A model generated the notes under the pieces. The model had not been told where the DNA came from, did not search any database, and saw nothing but the letters and a program-made list of their open reading frames with translations. A stretch of 49,187 bases of DNA from contig JAQWFD010000028.1 in the NCBI GenBank assembly GCA_028704555.1, positions 1-49,187 of the forward strand, read 5' to 3'. Position 1 is the first letter of the stretch. Each line of letters opens with the position of its first letter. A program made the translations under genes and the position numbers. The DNA is from Desulfobacterales bacterium. GTDB taxonomy: Bacteria > Desulfobacterota > Desulfobacteria > Desulfobacterales > JAQWFD01. Below are positions 1 through 11,737 of this stretch, in pieces.

Positions 1-453
1 CTTGAAGCTAATATCCCGAACCGCCCGGTCCTTTGCGCTCTTCAAGACGGAGGTAAATTCAAGAACCGGCCGATCCTCCGCGTAGAAGAGGGTGGCCAGT
101 CCTTCCAGCAGTCGTTCCTCCTGACGGGTCACCCGCGCTCTGGCCGTGATGATCCCTTTTTTCACGGGATAGAGAAATTTTGTTTCCGCTGAAATCGTTG
201 CAAAATGGGTCTGGGGAGACACCAGGCTCTTGATGGCCATAACCACCGCGGTATCGGCCAGGCTGACGAGCGCGCCGCCATGCATCAGTCCGGCGCCCTG
301 CGCAAAATCGAAGAGAAACGGCATGGTCAGGGTGGCCTGCCCGTCCAAGGCATCGATGATCTTCATGTGAAGCAGCCGCTCGAACGGCGCGCAACTGATC
401 CAGCTGTCCAGCTCGAATTTATGCGGTCCGGTAGATATCTGTTGTCTGTCCAT
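1..453 (-). CDS. PaaI-family hotdog-fold thioesterase, 3' end cut by window
   Basis: Hotdog-fold acyl-CoA thioesterase of the PaaI/YdiI type, expected to hydrolyse acyl- or aryl-CoA thioesters in the cytoplasm. At least 151 residues are visible and no stop is reached before the window edge, so the C-terminus is missing. The family signature is clear near residues 55-75: the segment GAGLMHGGALVSLADTA carries the conserved HGG and the acidic residue on the hotdog helix. The start (MDRQQIST) has an AGGAAAAG ribosome-binding site just upstream. It reads towards the window edge and is separated from the next gene by a dispersed repeat. The substrate cannot be told from sequence. Confidence 0.85.
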   Translation of the reverse strand, partial: MDRQQISTGPHKFELDSWISCAPFERLLHMKIIDALDGQATLTMPFLFDFAQGAGLMHGGALVSLADTAVVMAIKSLVSPQTHFATISAETKFLYPVKKGIITARARVTRQEERLLEGLATLFYAEDRPVLEFTSVLKSAKDRAVRDISFK

Positions 454-524
454 TTCTTTTCCTGATTTAGCATCCATCATGTCATCCATTTTTTACCATC
501 TTCCTTATATACAATTTGACGGCC

Positions 525-650
525 CTGTAAAAAGTCATATTCAGCCCTCATTTGTCATTCACCTAAAATAAGAAATTCAGTTATTTCAGCATGTTCTGGA
601 TTCCCGCCTACGCGGGAATAACGGGTGTGGGTACTGAGAATGTAAAAATT
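525..650 (+). repeat. Dispersed intergenic repeat with palindromic core, copy 1
   Basis: A roughly 125-bp stretch recurs in inverted orientation at 17686-17806. Shared blocks are GTAAAAAGTCATATTCAGCC, TTTGTCATTC, GTTCTGGATTCCCGC, GCGGGAAT and ACGGGT.TGGGTA. The core GGATTCCCGCCTACGCGGGAATAACG is a short palindrome of a type widespread in proteobacterial intergenic DNA. It lies between the thioesterase and MBL genes. Its function is unknown; it may be a REP-like or transcript-stabilising hairpin. Confidence 0.75.
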
Positions 651-682
651 TCCAGTATGATTACCGGGCCCGATGCTGAGGA

Positions 683-1579
683 TCAGGGATTTTTCCCGGC
701 GATATATTTTATCATCTGGCCGATGACCATGGAGATGACTTCCCGGGCAAAATAGTTGTCCGGCAGGGTTTTCATGACAAAGCGCGTCATCTCTTCGGTG
801 CTGCGGGCCAAATCCCGGGTTCGGGCCCAGGAGGCCTCGAGCATCTTTCGGGTTTCCAGTGCAGAATTCATGGAGGCTGTCATGAAACCGGGTACATCCG
901 GTCCGGTCACCCCGCCATAATGGGCGGCCAGAACCGCCTCCATGTCATATGCGGAGATCTTTCCGAGGCTTTCGATATACAGATCAAAATTTGAATTGGC
1001 GACCGTAAAAATTTCATCACCACAGGGAATGCCCCCCGAATCGGACGTGAACATCGCCTTGATCGCCGGGACGTACACCGCGATCGAACAGGAGGAGTGC
1101 CCGGGCACCTCGAGAATCTCAAGGGTTAAATCGCCACAGCCAAGCCGATCCCCGCTGCTGACCGTTTCTTCGACATCCACCCCGGTAAAAACCAGGCCCA
1201 AGTGCTCAGCCGCCTCTTCCCTTCCGTACTGTTTCAGAACAATGCGGTTATACCTCTCGCAGGCATCGATGACCTTCTGAAGACGCAACCGCTCCTGCGT
1301 TCGTTCGGTAGCCGTCACCGTCATCCAGGGCCATCGTTTTTTAAAAAAGGGAACGATCCCGCAGTGATCAAAATGGGAATGCTGAATAACGATCCGGCGG
1401 ATTTTTTCTTCATCTATGTCAAACGCCTGCAGCTGTTCGAGAACTTCCGGCACAATATGGACCATACCCCCGCCCAGCAAAACATATTCGCTGCCGCCAT
1501 CGAGCAGATAGACACAGGACTCTTTCCTGCCCAGCATCAGGATACGATCCGTGATTTTTCCGGGTGTTTCAATTTTCAT
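683..1579 (-). CDS. Metallo-beta-lactamase-fold hydrolase
   Basis: MBL-fold metallohydrolase of 298 residues, predicted cytoplasmic because no signal peptide is seen. The metal-binding motif HSHFDH lies at residues 67-72 in the usual position after the second beta-strand pair. VPGHSS near residue 160 supplies the third histidine, SDSGG follows, and AAHYGG near 215 is the distal histidine region. A helical C-terminal extension of about 70 residues follows the core, as in many glyoxalase-II-like or RNase-Z-like MBL proteins, so the substrate is not predictable. The gene starts with ATG; the spacer to the thioesterase gene downstream holds a repeat, so the two are probably separate transcription units. 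Confidence 0.85.
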   Translation of the reverse strand: MKIETPGKITDRILMLGRKESCVYLLDGGSEYVLLGGGMVHIVPEVLEQLQAFDIDEEKIRRIVIQHSHFDHCGIVPFFKKRWPWMTVTATERTQERLRLQKVIDACERYNRIVLKQYGREEAAEHLGLVFTGVDVEETVSSGDRLGCGDLTLEILEVPGHSSCSIAVYVPAIKAMFTSDSGGIPCGDEIFTVANSNFDLYIESLGKISAYDMEAVLAAHYGGVTGPDVPGFMTASMNSALETRKMLEASWARTRDLARSTEEMTRFVMKTLPDNYFAREVISMVIGQMIKYIAGKNP

Positions 1580-1724
1580 AAGCGATTAGCACTTTAAATC
1601 AGTTATCATCCCCCTTTGTCAGCCGCATGGCGAACCCGGGTCAAAAAAATAACAGGAACCCCTTCAGCGGCTCATCCCTGATCCGCATGTCCTGCGTTTT
1701 ATGTCAAAAACGACTTTGCGTAAA

Positions 1725-1946
1725 TCAATCCGTAAATTGACATATCCAGTCGTAAGCGGAACCGCTTTTAATCTTTTTCAATTTCAAACAATACTTATAC
1801 ATACTGGCGTTGTATATCGTATTGACGAGTTCCACCGGATTGCCATTTTCGTCGTACATGATTCTTTCCGTAAAGAGTATCGGAGAACCGGGTGCAATTT
1901 CCAGATGAGCCGCCGTTTCCTCGTTGGCAAAAAAACTTTTCGAAGT
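1725..1946 (-). pseudogene. Remnant of a GntR-family regulator (UTRA domain C-terminus)
   Basis: Reading the minus strand in the frame that ends at the TGA at 1725-1727 gives about 70 residues including ETAAHLEIAPGSPILFTER and YDENGNPVELVNTIYNASMY. This is the typical end of a UTRA ligand-binding domain of HutC/GntR regulators (G.P.l..eR..y...G.P.e). An in-frame TAA at 1947-1949 closes the frame upstream, and no DNA-binding winged-helix domain is found further up. The call is therefore a decayed 3' fragment, probably from a lost carbohydrate or amino-acid regulator. The flanking 600 bp are also repeat-rich and non-coding. Confidence 0.6.
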
Positions 1947-2148
1947 TTACGCCTGTATGCAAAAAAAGTCAATCAAATCAACTGATTGTTTGTGAGGCTT
2001 ACTGACTTATGCAGTACGGGCAAACGCGAAAATTAACGGATAAATCAGGCAGATACGCTCAGATTTCGAAAAGCTGTTATGGATGGAGACTGTTTAGTAA
2101 ACCTTTTACAGATTTGGAGTCAAGCCCAAAAAAAAGGCGATTTGAACA

Positions 2149-2274
2149 GTTTGCGCTTCTTAACGCTTCATGGCCCCGGCATCTTTTCCCCGGATCGCAC
2201 CATATCATACGCCGGCAACGGGCGGGACTTCGAAACTACACGTAAGAATATGGCCGCAGTTATGGATCAAGCCC
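2149..2274 (+). repeat. MITE-like repeat, copy A (left end not conserved)
   Basis: Shares about 125 bp with copy C at 29000-29128, including TTAACGCTTCATGGCCCCG, CATCTTTTCCCCGGATCGC, ACGCCGGCAACGG and GGGACTTCGA. It ends in ATGGCCGCAGTTATGGATCA, one base longer than the terminal repeat of the intact copy at 35557-35703. No matching left terminal inverted repeat is visible, so this copy is a decayed or truncated member. A short CAAGCCCA motif at 2121-2128 may be an additional end fragment. Short open frames across the block are not judged to be genes. Confidence 0.7.
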
Positions 2275-2379
2275 GCATAACGATTTTTATGAGGCAGTTG
2301 GCTTGAAAATTAATCCCCCGCCGCAAGCAGCAGGATATTAATTTAGTTATCAGCGTAAAATCATTCTGAGCTTAAACCA

Positions 2380-2411
2380 AAACGGCCGGCCCTTTTTAGG
2401 GCCGGCCGTTT
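2380..2411 (-). terminator. Intrinsic terminator after gyrB
   Basis: A perfect 13-bp stem (AAACGGCCGGCCC paired with GGGCCGGCCGTTT) closes a 6-nt loop about 40 bp after the gyrB stop. On the minus strand the stem is followed by a short T-rich stretch. It could also stop readthrough coming from the opposite side. Confidence 0.75.
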
Positions 2412-2451
2412 AATTTGTTACAACCTGCAGATGTATCTGATCCGTTATAAA

Positions 2452-5996
<3,545 letters not shown>

Positions 5997-6019
5997 GATA
6001 TAAATCCTTCATGTTAACT

Positions 6020-6547
6020 TCAGGAATTAATCCATTGTTTAAGCTGTGGAACCAGCTGGTTGTCCCACTGGTCCGACACCCTCAGCTGAATGAACTGCTG
6101 ATACAACCGATCGATTAATTCTACAACTTTTCCATAAAGAAAGACTTTTTCCAGAACAGCGCCTTCGATATCATCTTTTATCTCTACTATCGCGGTTTCA
6201 GGTGGTTTGAGACCGGTTACATTCAGGCTTTCACCGGTAAGGGCAAATTTCCACTGAAAATCACCTTCCGTATAGACCAGATTGATCTGGGTTACCACAG
6301 CGCCTTTTTTCAATGCCAGAACGCCTTCCTCCAGTCCGGCATCATCCCCTTTAATGGTAACGCTTTCATGGGTATCGTCATCGATTCGTTTTTCCAGAAC
6401 AATTCGATTTCCAATCGCTAAGGACGCACTTTTCCCATCCTTGTTTAAAAACCGTTCCTGTTCTTTTTCGATGACAAACCACAGCCAGGTTAAAAACTCA
6501 CAGCCTAAAAACTTATATCGATTGTAGGATACAGAAAGATCAAGCAT
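6020..6547 (-). CDS. Conserved protein downstream of the RdgC-like gene
   Basis: A 175-residue protein of unknown function. The N-terminus contains the aromatic segment LGCEFLTWLWFVIEKEQE, followed by a predicted beta-rich middle and a C-terminal helix. No signal peptide or catalytic motif was recognised. It starts three bases after the stop of the RdgC-like gene, with a GGAG ribosome-binding site inside that stop region, and ends 23 bp before dnaN. Co-transcription with dnaN-gyrB is likely. By position and coupling it may be the partner or C-terminal half of a split RdgC-type protein; this is inference only. Confidence 0.75.
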   Translation of the reverse strand: MLDLSVSYNRYKFLGCEFLTWLWFVIEKEQERFLNKDGKSASLAIGNRIVLEKRIDDDTHESVTIKGDDAGLEEGVLALKKGAVVTQINLVYTEGDFQWKFALTGESLNVTGLKPPETAIVEIKDDIEGAVLEKVFLYGKVVELIDRLYQQFIQLRVSDQWDNQLVPQLKQWINS

Positions 6548-6550
6548 ATA

Positions 6551-7165
6551 TTACTCCATAAATAACGTTGGAGACAGTTTTTCGAGACAATCATTCTGGC
6601 TGTCGGATAAACCGGCGGTCAACTCTGCGCAGGTGTATGGAAACAGTCGAATCAGTCTCACACCGAAGGATTTTGAAAACAGGGTTTCCAGCTCTTCGTT
6701 AGCCGCTTTCTGGGTCGAAAAAAACCATACCACAGCGTTTTCATAATCCCACATCAGATCATAGATATTCGGTGTGGACGGAATGCGAAGATTGAGGCGG
6801 TTAATCACCTCTTCCTTGAGCATTTTTTTTTCATTTTGGGAAAGGTACTCTCTTCCACTGTCAGCCAGACGTTTTGCCGATGCAATTTTGAAATGTTTTT
6901 GAATCACCTTGGCCGGTATCGATTTTTTATCGATTCGCAGTGAGAATACCAGCAGCTCTCCGATACTAAAAGAAGATCCTTCAAAATCCGGGTGAAACGA
7001 ATTTTCAAATGATGTCCAGCCAACCGCTCGGTCTGGAACATCATCATCAATATCTCGAATGACATATTTTTTCAACCCATCGGCAATTGTGTCAAGAACA
7101 GGTTGTTTGAGGTTCCCTTCGACCTTATAGCGTGTCAGAGATACCGTAGAGGACAAAAGACCCAT
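6551..7165 (-). CDS. RdgC-like recombination-associated protein
   Basis: A 204-residue protein resembling the N-terminal two thirds of RdgC, a ring-shaped DNA-binding protein that modulates RecA. Matching points include the early GW (VGWTSFENS), the strand LVFSLRIDKKSIPAKVIQ (RdgC: R.eKK.lP..VI), the helix YLSQNEKKMLKEEVINRL (EK..LK.EV...L) and the FFSTQKAANEELETLFSKSFG segment. E. coli RdgC has about 303 residues, so this protein is short, and the adjacent 175-residue gene may supply the rest. It is the first gene leftwards from the putative origin. It could instead be a distant RdgC-fold protein with another role. Confidence 0.7.
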   Translation of the reverse strand: MGLLSSTVSLTRYKVEGNLKQPVLDTIADGLKKYVIRDIDDDVPDRAVGWTSFENSFHPDFEGSSFSIGELLVFSLRIDKKSIPAKVIQKHFKIASAKRLADSGREYLSQNEKKMLKEEVINRLNLRIPSTPNIYDLMWDYENAVVWFFSTQKAANEELETLFSKSFGVRLIRLFPYTCAELTAGLSDSQNDCLEKLSPTLFME

Positions 7166-7438
7166 TATACATCTCCGGTGTACGTTCAGTTACAATCGAA
7201 TAGATCCAGATGGTTGGATATCGTTTTTCAATATGTTGCAGGATGTACGTTAAAAAACTTATCCTATATTGCCTGAATATTATTTACAAGATTTTTTTGA
7301 AACTCTTCAAAAGAGCGGCTTTCCGTAATTTTTTCATCGTGGATAAGAGCAGATTATATTAATCTCTTTTATTATTTATATTAATATAACTAAAAGAAAT
7401 AATAATGATGTCAATAAATACAATAACTTTATAAGTGA

Positions 7439-7464
7439 CTGATAAAATTAGCTAATTTTATCAG
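7439..7464. repeat. Perfect 26-bp palindrome in the putative origin
   Basis: The half-site CTGATAAAATTAG is immediately followed by its exact reverse complement, with no spacer. It sits in the most A+T-rich part of the divergence zone, between box-like 9-mers. It could be a dimeric-regulator operator, a cruciform, or part of an unwinding region. Confidence 0.85.
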
Positions 7465-7989
7465 ATATAGTATCTTAAAACTCATTGAGAAAATTGTTTA
7501 AAATATGTGTCATATCAACACCGCAATAAATCGTGTTGATAAATAACAATTCATTAACACGATTTTCATCACTGTTTATACAGATATAAACGTTAATATT
7601 ATTCCTGTAACCCGCAGAAATACAATTTTCAACTTAAACATCAATAATCAACGCCGCTGGAAAAAATATGAGAAAGGGTTTCGGGAAGATCTGTTTTTCT
7701 TAAATCCGTTAATTTGATGTCGCCAATACCCTGTATAAAAAAATACATCGAAATTTGATTTTTAAAAACTGTTTTATAATTCATCTATAATATATTTAAT
7801 AAAATATAAAAGATATGTAAGGGGGGATGATAAGTATAACAACTATCATAACTCTTTTATATTATAAAAAAAATAAATCATACAGACCCTATGAAAACAT
7901 TGTGCAGATAATGTTTGAAAATTAAAGCATATGATCATAAGAATGGAAAATGTATATAACTGACACAATATTGACGATCGTATCATCAC

Positions 7990-8020
7990 CATTTAGCGGT
8001 TTATGAACAACCGCTAAATG
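7990..8020. repeat. 12-bp stem hairpin before the helicase gene
   Basis: CATTTAGCGGTT (7990-8001) pairs perfectly with AACCGCTAAATG (8009-8020) around a 7-nt loop. It lies two bases before the tandem 11-mers at 8023-8044. There is no T-run on either side, so it is not an obvious terminator; an operator or origin structure fits better. Confidence 0.7.
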
Positions 8021-8022
8021 AA

Positions 8023-8044
8023 TTGTTTATAACTTGTTTATAAC
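8023..8044. repeat. Tandem 11-bp direct repeat containing DnaA-box-like sequence
   Basis: TTGTTTATAAC occurs twice back to back, ending 21 bp before the helicase start codon. Each unit contains TGTTTATAA, the complement of TTATAAACA, a DnaA-box-like 9-mer. The same 11-mer recurs at 12150-12160. Spacing of one helical turn suggests cooperative protein binding. Confidence 0.7.
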
Positions 8045-8065
8045 TGACTTTTTGAATGAATTATT

Positions 8066-11000
8066 ATGAAATTTATTGCGGACTTACATGTTCACTCCCA
8101 CTTTTCGAGAGCAACGGCCAAAAATCTGGACCTGGAACATATCAATATGTATTCCCAGCTGAAAGGAATTCAGGTGGTCGGAACCGGGGATTTCACCCAT
8201 CCCGGCTGGTTTGCCGAAATTAAAGAAAAACTGGTTCCTGCAGAAGAAGGTCTTTTCCGACTCAAAGATGATATTCAGCAGGCCTGTGATGATAACGTTC
8301 CATTATCCTGCCGTCAGCCGGTCCGATATCTGCTGACATGCGAGATCAGCAATATTTATAAGAAAAACGGCAAAACCCGGAAAAACCACAATCTGGTCTT
8401 TATGCCCGATCTGGATACGGCAGCAGATTTCAGATCCCGACTGGAGCGGATTGGAAATATCCGATCTGACGGACGACCGATTTTAGGACTGGATGCGAGA
8501 AATCTTCTTGAAGTGGTGCTCGACACCTCTGAGCGGGCCTTTCTGGTACCGGCACATATCTGGACGCCCTGGTTTTCGATGTTGGGGTCCAGATCCGGGT
8601 TTGATTCGGTCAAAGAGTGTTTTGAAGATCTCACGCCCCATATATTTGCGGTGGAAACCGGTCTGTCTTCAAATCCGTCCATGAATTGGAGGGTGTCAGA
8701 TCTTGACGGGCTGACGTTGATCTCCAATTCGGATGCTCATTCGCCGGCCAAGCTGGGCCGGGAGGCCAACTGGTTTGATACCCAGCTGTCCTATTCGGCT
8801 ATCCGGAACGCTATGGAAACCGGGGATCCTGCACAGTTTCTCGGCACCTTTGAATTTTATCCGGAACAGGGGAAGTATCATCTGGATGGACATCGAAATT
8901 GTGATATCCGGTGCAGGCCGGATGATTCCATCCGGTATAAAGGAATCTGTCCGGTATGCGGAAAGCCCCTGACTCTCGGGGTGCTGTACCGGGTGGAGGC
9001 CCTGGCCGATCGGCCGGAAGGCGGAAGGCCGGAAAAGACACATCCGTTTTACAGTCTGATTCCCTTAACGGACATACTGGCTGAAATTTTCAAGGTCGGA
9101 CCCGATACCAAGACGGTTCAGAGCCGGTATCAGACAGCGGTAAATGAACTGGGACCTGAATTTGATATTCTTCATTGCCTGCCCGTACAGGAAATTGAAC
9201 GGATCGGCATTCCCCTGCTGGCAGAGGCCATTAACCGGGTACGTCAACAGCAGGTGAGTATTCTTCCCGGATATGATGGTGAATATGGTACGATTAATAT
9301 ATTTGATATAGATGAGCGAGAGCGACTGAAAGGCCAAAAATCCCTGTTTACGGTTCCGGTGCCTGATAACCGAAGCGACGGGTTCCGTAAAATGCGTTTG
9401 ATTTCCAAATCTTCCGATGTAAAAGTTTCACCTCATCAGAAAAGGATGAATACGATCCATTCTGAGCCGGTCCAACAGTCTCTGTCCGTACCGGATCGGT
9501 TAAATTTAACGATCTGCGGGTTAAATGACCGGCAGAAGGAAGCGGTCTTTCACCATGAAGGACCGATCATGATTGTGGCCGGACCGGGCACTGGAAAAAC
9601 CCGCACCATTACCCATAAAATGGCCTATCTCGTCGTGGAAAGGCAGGTTTCGCCCGAGCAGATACTGGCCGTTACCTTTACCAGTAAGGCCGCCCGGGAA
9701 ATGAAAGACCGTATTCGGCTCCTGCTGGCACCTTCCAAGGTACTGCCATGGGCCGGAACGTTTCATTCCCTGTGCTTGAAGATATTGATTTCTCTGGAAG
9801 ACAAAACATCCGGCAGCACCGGTTTTTTTATTCTGGATGAAGCGGATCGCCGATATATGATCCGTGAAGCAGTTCGTCAGCTCACAGGCGCCGGCATTGA
9901 ACCGACCCTTTCGCCCAGTGCGCTGCTTGACAGGATTGTAACGGCCAAACAGCAGATCATCAGCCCTGAGGAAAATCTGGATACGGTTGTCGGAAATTTG
10001 CAGATCAATGAATTCAGAGCGGTATACACCAGATATCAACATCTTTTAGCTGTTGAAAAATGCATGGATTATGAAGATTTGATTTTTAATGTGGTCCGTA
10101 TACTCGAAACCGATCCGGCGTTTTGTGAGGTTTGCAGACAACGGTATCCGTATATTTTTGTCGATGAATATCAGGATCTGAATCATGCTCAGTACCGGAT
10201 GATCAAAGCCCTTGCGCCCGGAAAGGCCGATATTTGCGTGATCGGCGATCCGGATCAGTCCATTTATGGATTCAGAGGATCGGATACCGGTTATTTTGCG
10301 CGTTTTATCGATGATTACCCTTCGGCCAAAGTGGTCCGGCTGACGCAAAATTATCGGTCTTCCGAAACGATTTTACAGGCATCTCATCAGATTATTTTTT
10401 GTCAGCATCAAGAAGACAGTTCCCGGATTTATTCAAATATCGACGGGGTCAAAACCATATCGATTCTTGAACAGGGAAGTGAAACGGCCGAAGCGGTGGC
10501 CATCGGTAAGCAGATAGAACAACTGGTTGGCGGAATCGGGTTCCATTCGATGGATTTTGACCATGTGGACCCGTCAAACGATATGCGGTCGTATAGTTTT
10601 TCAGATATTGCGGTATTATTCCGGACAGGGGTGCAGGCGAACGTATTTTCCGATATATTTGATGCCGCCGGTATTCCGTTTCAACGGGTCAGCCGGGACA
10701 GCGTGTGGGGATCAGAGCCGGTATGCCGGCTGATATCCTTGCTGAAACTGACAGATGGCCTGGGATCATATGCGGATTTTGAACGGGTGCTGGCGGCAAT
10801 TGGACATCAGTCCGGGAAAAAGACATTGGACTCGTTCAAAACATGGGGGTATCAAAATGATTTCGGGATTCAGGATGCCATGATCCATGCCGTCCGGTTG
10901 CCCATTGCCGGTATGAGTCTGTTCCAGCAGAAAAAAATATATCACAATGTGACCCTGTTACTCGAACTCAGTGATCAGGTGAAAAATCTTACCGTTGATC

Positions 11001-11524
11001 AGAAACTGATGTATTTTATTAAACATACCCATGGCGGTGAGCTGAGCAGCGGCACCATCCGCATTCAGGAAACAATAGATGATCTGATCAGGCAGGCGGC
11101 GTCGTTCGGAACAGACAGCCGGGAATTTCTTTCGATGATTGCACTGCAGACCGATACGGATACCTGGAATCATCAGGTGGAAAAAGTGTCGCTGATGACC
11201 ATGCATGCCGCCAAGGGGCTGGAGTTTCCCGTGGTATTTATCTCCGGATGTGAAAAAGACCTGATTCCTTTGAGCCGGCCGGATCAGGCCTCGACGGATC
11301 CGGATGAAGAAAGAAGGCTGTTTTATGTGGCCATGACCCGGGCAAAAGAAAGGCTGTATCTGACATATTCCAGAAAGCGCATGGTATATGGTAAATGCCG
11401 GATCAGAGAACCGTCTCCGTTTATTCCGGAAATCGAAATCCGTTTGAGGACCCATGAGACGGGCAGGATAAAATCTGACCGGCACGATAAGGACGGCGGG
11501 CAGGTGCAGCTGAAATTATTTTAA
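8066..11524 (+). CDS. EndoQ (PHP-domain) nuclease fused to UvrD/PcrA-type helicase
   Basis: A 1152-residue two-part DNA repair enzyme. Residues 1 to about 420 match endonuclease Q, which cuts 5' of deaminated bases and abasic sites: PHP metal motif DLHVHSHFSRAT (6-17), VGTGDFTHPGWF, SNSDAHSPAKLGRE, and a zinc knuckle near 279-298 (C...C...CPVCG) followed by LADRPEG. From about 480 it is a superfamily 1A helicase: Q motif LNDRQKEAV, Walker A GPGTGKT (about 506-512), VTFTSKAAREMK, Walker B VDEYQDL, GDPDQSIYGFRG, TQNYRSS, MTMHAAKGLEF and YVAMTRAKE. The last residues, QLKLF, fit the bacterial beta-clamp-binding consensus QL[SD]LF. It is the first rightward gene from the putative origin. Confidence 0.93.
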   Translation: MKFIADLHVHSHFSRATAKNLDLEHINMYSQLKGIQVVGTGDFTHPGWFAEIKEKLVPAEEGLFRLKDDIQQACDDNVPLSCRQPVRYLLTCEISNIYKKNGKTRKNHNLVFMPDLDTAADFRSRLERIGNIRSDGRPILGLDARNLLEVVLDTSERAFLVPAHIWTPWFSMLGSRSGFDSVKECFEDLTPHIFAVETGLSSNPSMNWRVSDLDGLTLISNSDAHSPAKLGREANWFDTQLSYSAIRNAMETGDPAQFLGTFEFYPEQGKYHLDGHRNCDIRCRPDDSIRYKGICPVCGKPLTLGVLYRVEALADRPEGGRPEKTHPFYSLIPLTDILAEIFKVGPDTKTVQSRYQTAVNELGPEFDILHCLPVQEIERIGIPLLAEAINRVRQQQVSILPGYDGEYGTINIFDIDERERLKGQKSLFTVPVPDNRSDGFRKMRLISKSSDVKVSPHQKRMNTIHSEPVQQSLSVPDRLNLTICGLNDRQKEAVFHHEGPIMIVAGPGTGKTRTITHKMAYLVVERQVSPEQILAVTFTSKAAREMKDRIRLLLAPSKVLPWAGTFHSLCLKILISLEDKTSGSTGFFILDEADRRYMIREAVRQLTGAGIEPTLSPSALLDRIVTAKQQIISPEENLDTVVGNLQINEFRAVYTRYQHLLAVEKCMDYEDLIFNVVRILETDPAFCEVCRQRYPYIFVDEYQDLNHAQYRMIKALAPGKADICVIGDPDQSIYGFRGSDTGYFARFIDDYPSAKVVRLTQNYRSSETILQASHQIIFCQHQEDSSRIYSNIDGVKTISILEQGSETAEAVAIGKQIEQLVGGIGFHSMDFDHVDPSNDMRSYSFSDIAVLFRTGVQANVFSDIFDAAGIPFQRVSRDSVWGSEPVCRLISLLKLTDGLGSYADFERVLAAIGHQSGKKTLDSFKTWGYQNDFGIQDAMIHAVRLPIAGMSLFQQKKIYHNVTLLLELSDQVKNLTVDQKLMYFIKHTHGGELSSGTIRIQETIDDLIRQAASFGTDSREFLSMIALQTDTDTWNHQVEKVSLMTMHAAKGLEFPVVFISGCEKDLIPLSRPDQASTDPDEERRLFYVAMTRAKERLYLTYSRKRMVYGKCRIREPSPFIPEIEIRLRTHETGRIKSDRHDKDGGQVQLKLF

Positions 11525-11545
11525 CAGTGTATGAATATTTTTTGC

Positions 11546-11575
11546 CGCGGATTTACGCGGATAAGCGCGGATCAA
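11546..11575. repeat. Three tandem 10-mers (CGCGGATNNN)
   Basis: CGCGGATTTA, CGCGGATAAG and CGCGGATCAA stand in direct tandem 21 bp after the helicase stop. Similar CGCGGATTTACGCGGATAAG blocks are common intergenic sequence in many bacteria (established observation, not searched here). No terminator structure is evident. Confidence 0.7.
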
Positions 11576-11737
11576 TTTTTTCTTTTTGAACAACGTTGTT
11601 TTTTTAGCCACATAAATTAAAAAAAAGTTGATAGCCAACGGTGTAGGGGCACGATGCATTGGCCCGATTTCGGACGGATAGACCGTAGAATGTTTATAAG
11701 TACGGAGTTATTGACAATTTTGTTGTGGGGAAATGAT

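Larger units (their letters stand above)
7166..8065. other. Candidate chromosomal replication origin (oriC), AT-rich divergence zone
   Basis: A 900-bp strongly AT-rich stretch without a credible gene, between leftward rdgC-like/dnaN/gyrB and the rightward helicase gene. DnaA-box-like 9-mers: TTATCCACG on the minus strand at 7338-7346 (one mismatch to TTATCCACA), TGTTGATAA at 7534-7542, TTATACAGA at 7576-7584, and two TGTTTATAA at 8024-8032 and 8035-8043. A very A+T-rich block around 7350-7440 could be the unwinding element. Genes on both sides point away, as expected for leading-strand co-orientation. dnaA is not present and skew was not computed, so the call is tentative. Confidence 0.55.

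Noticed and set aside
2009..2306. Overlapping 75-78 codon frames
   Set aside because: They translate the MITE-like repeat; the same pattern recurs at copy C, so they are not genes.
11711..11737. TTGACA followed 17 bp later by TGATAT as a promoter
   Set aside because: The -10 is poor (three of six) and overlaps the start codon region of the small gene, leaving no room for its ribosome-binding site.
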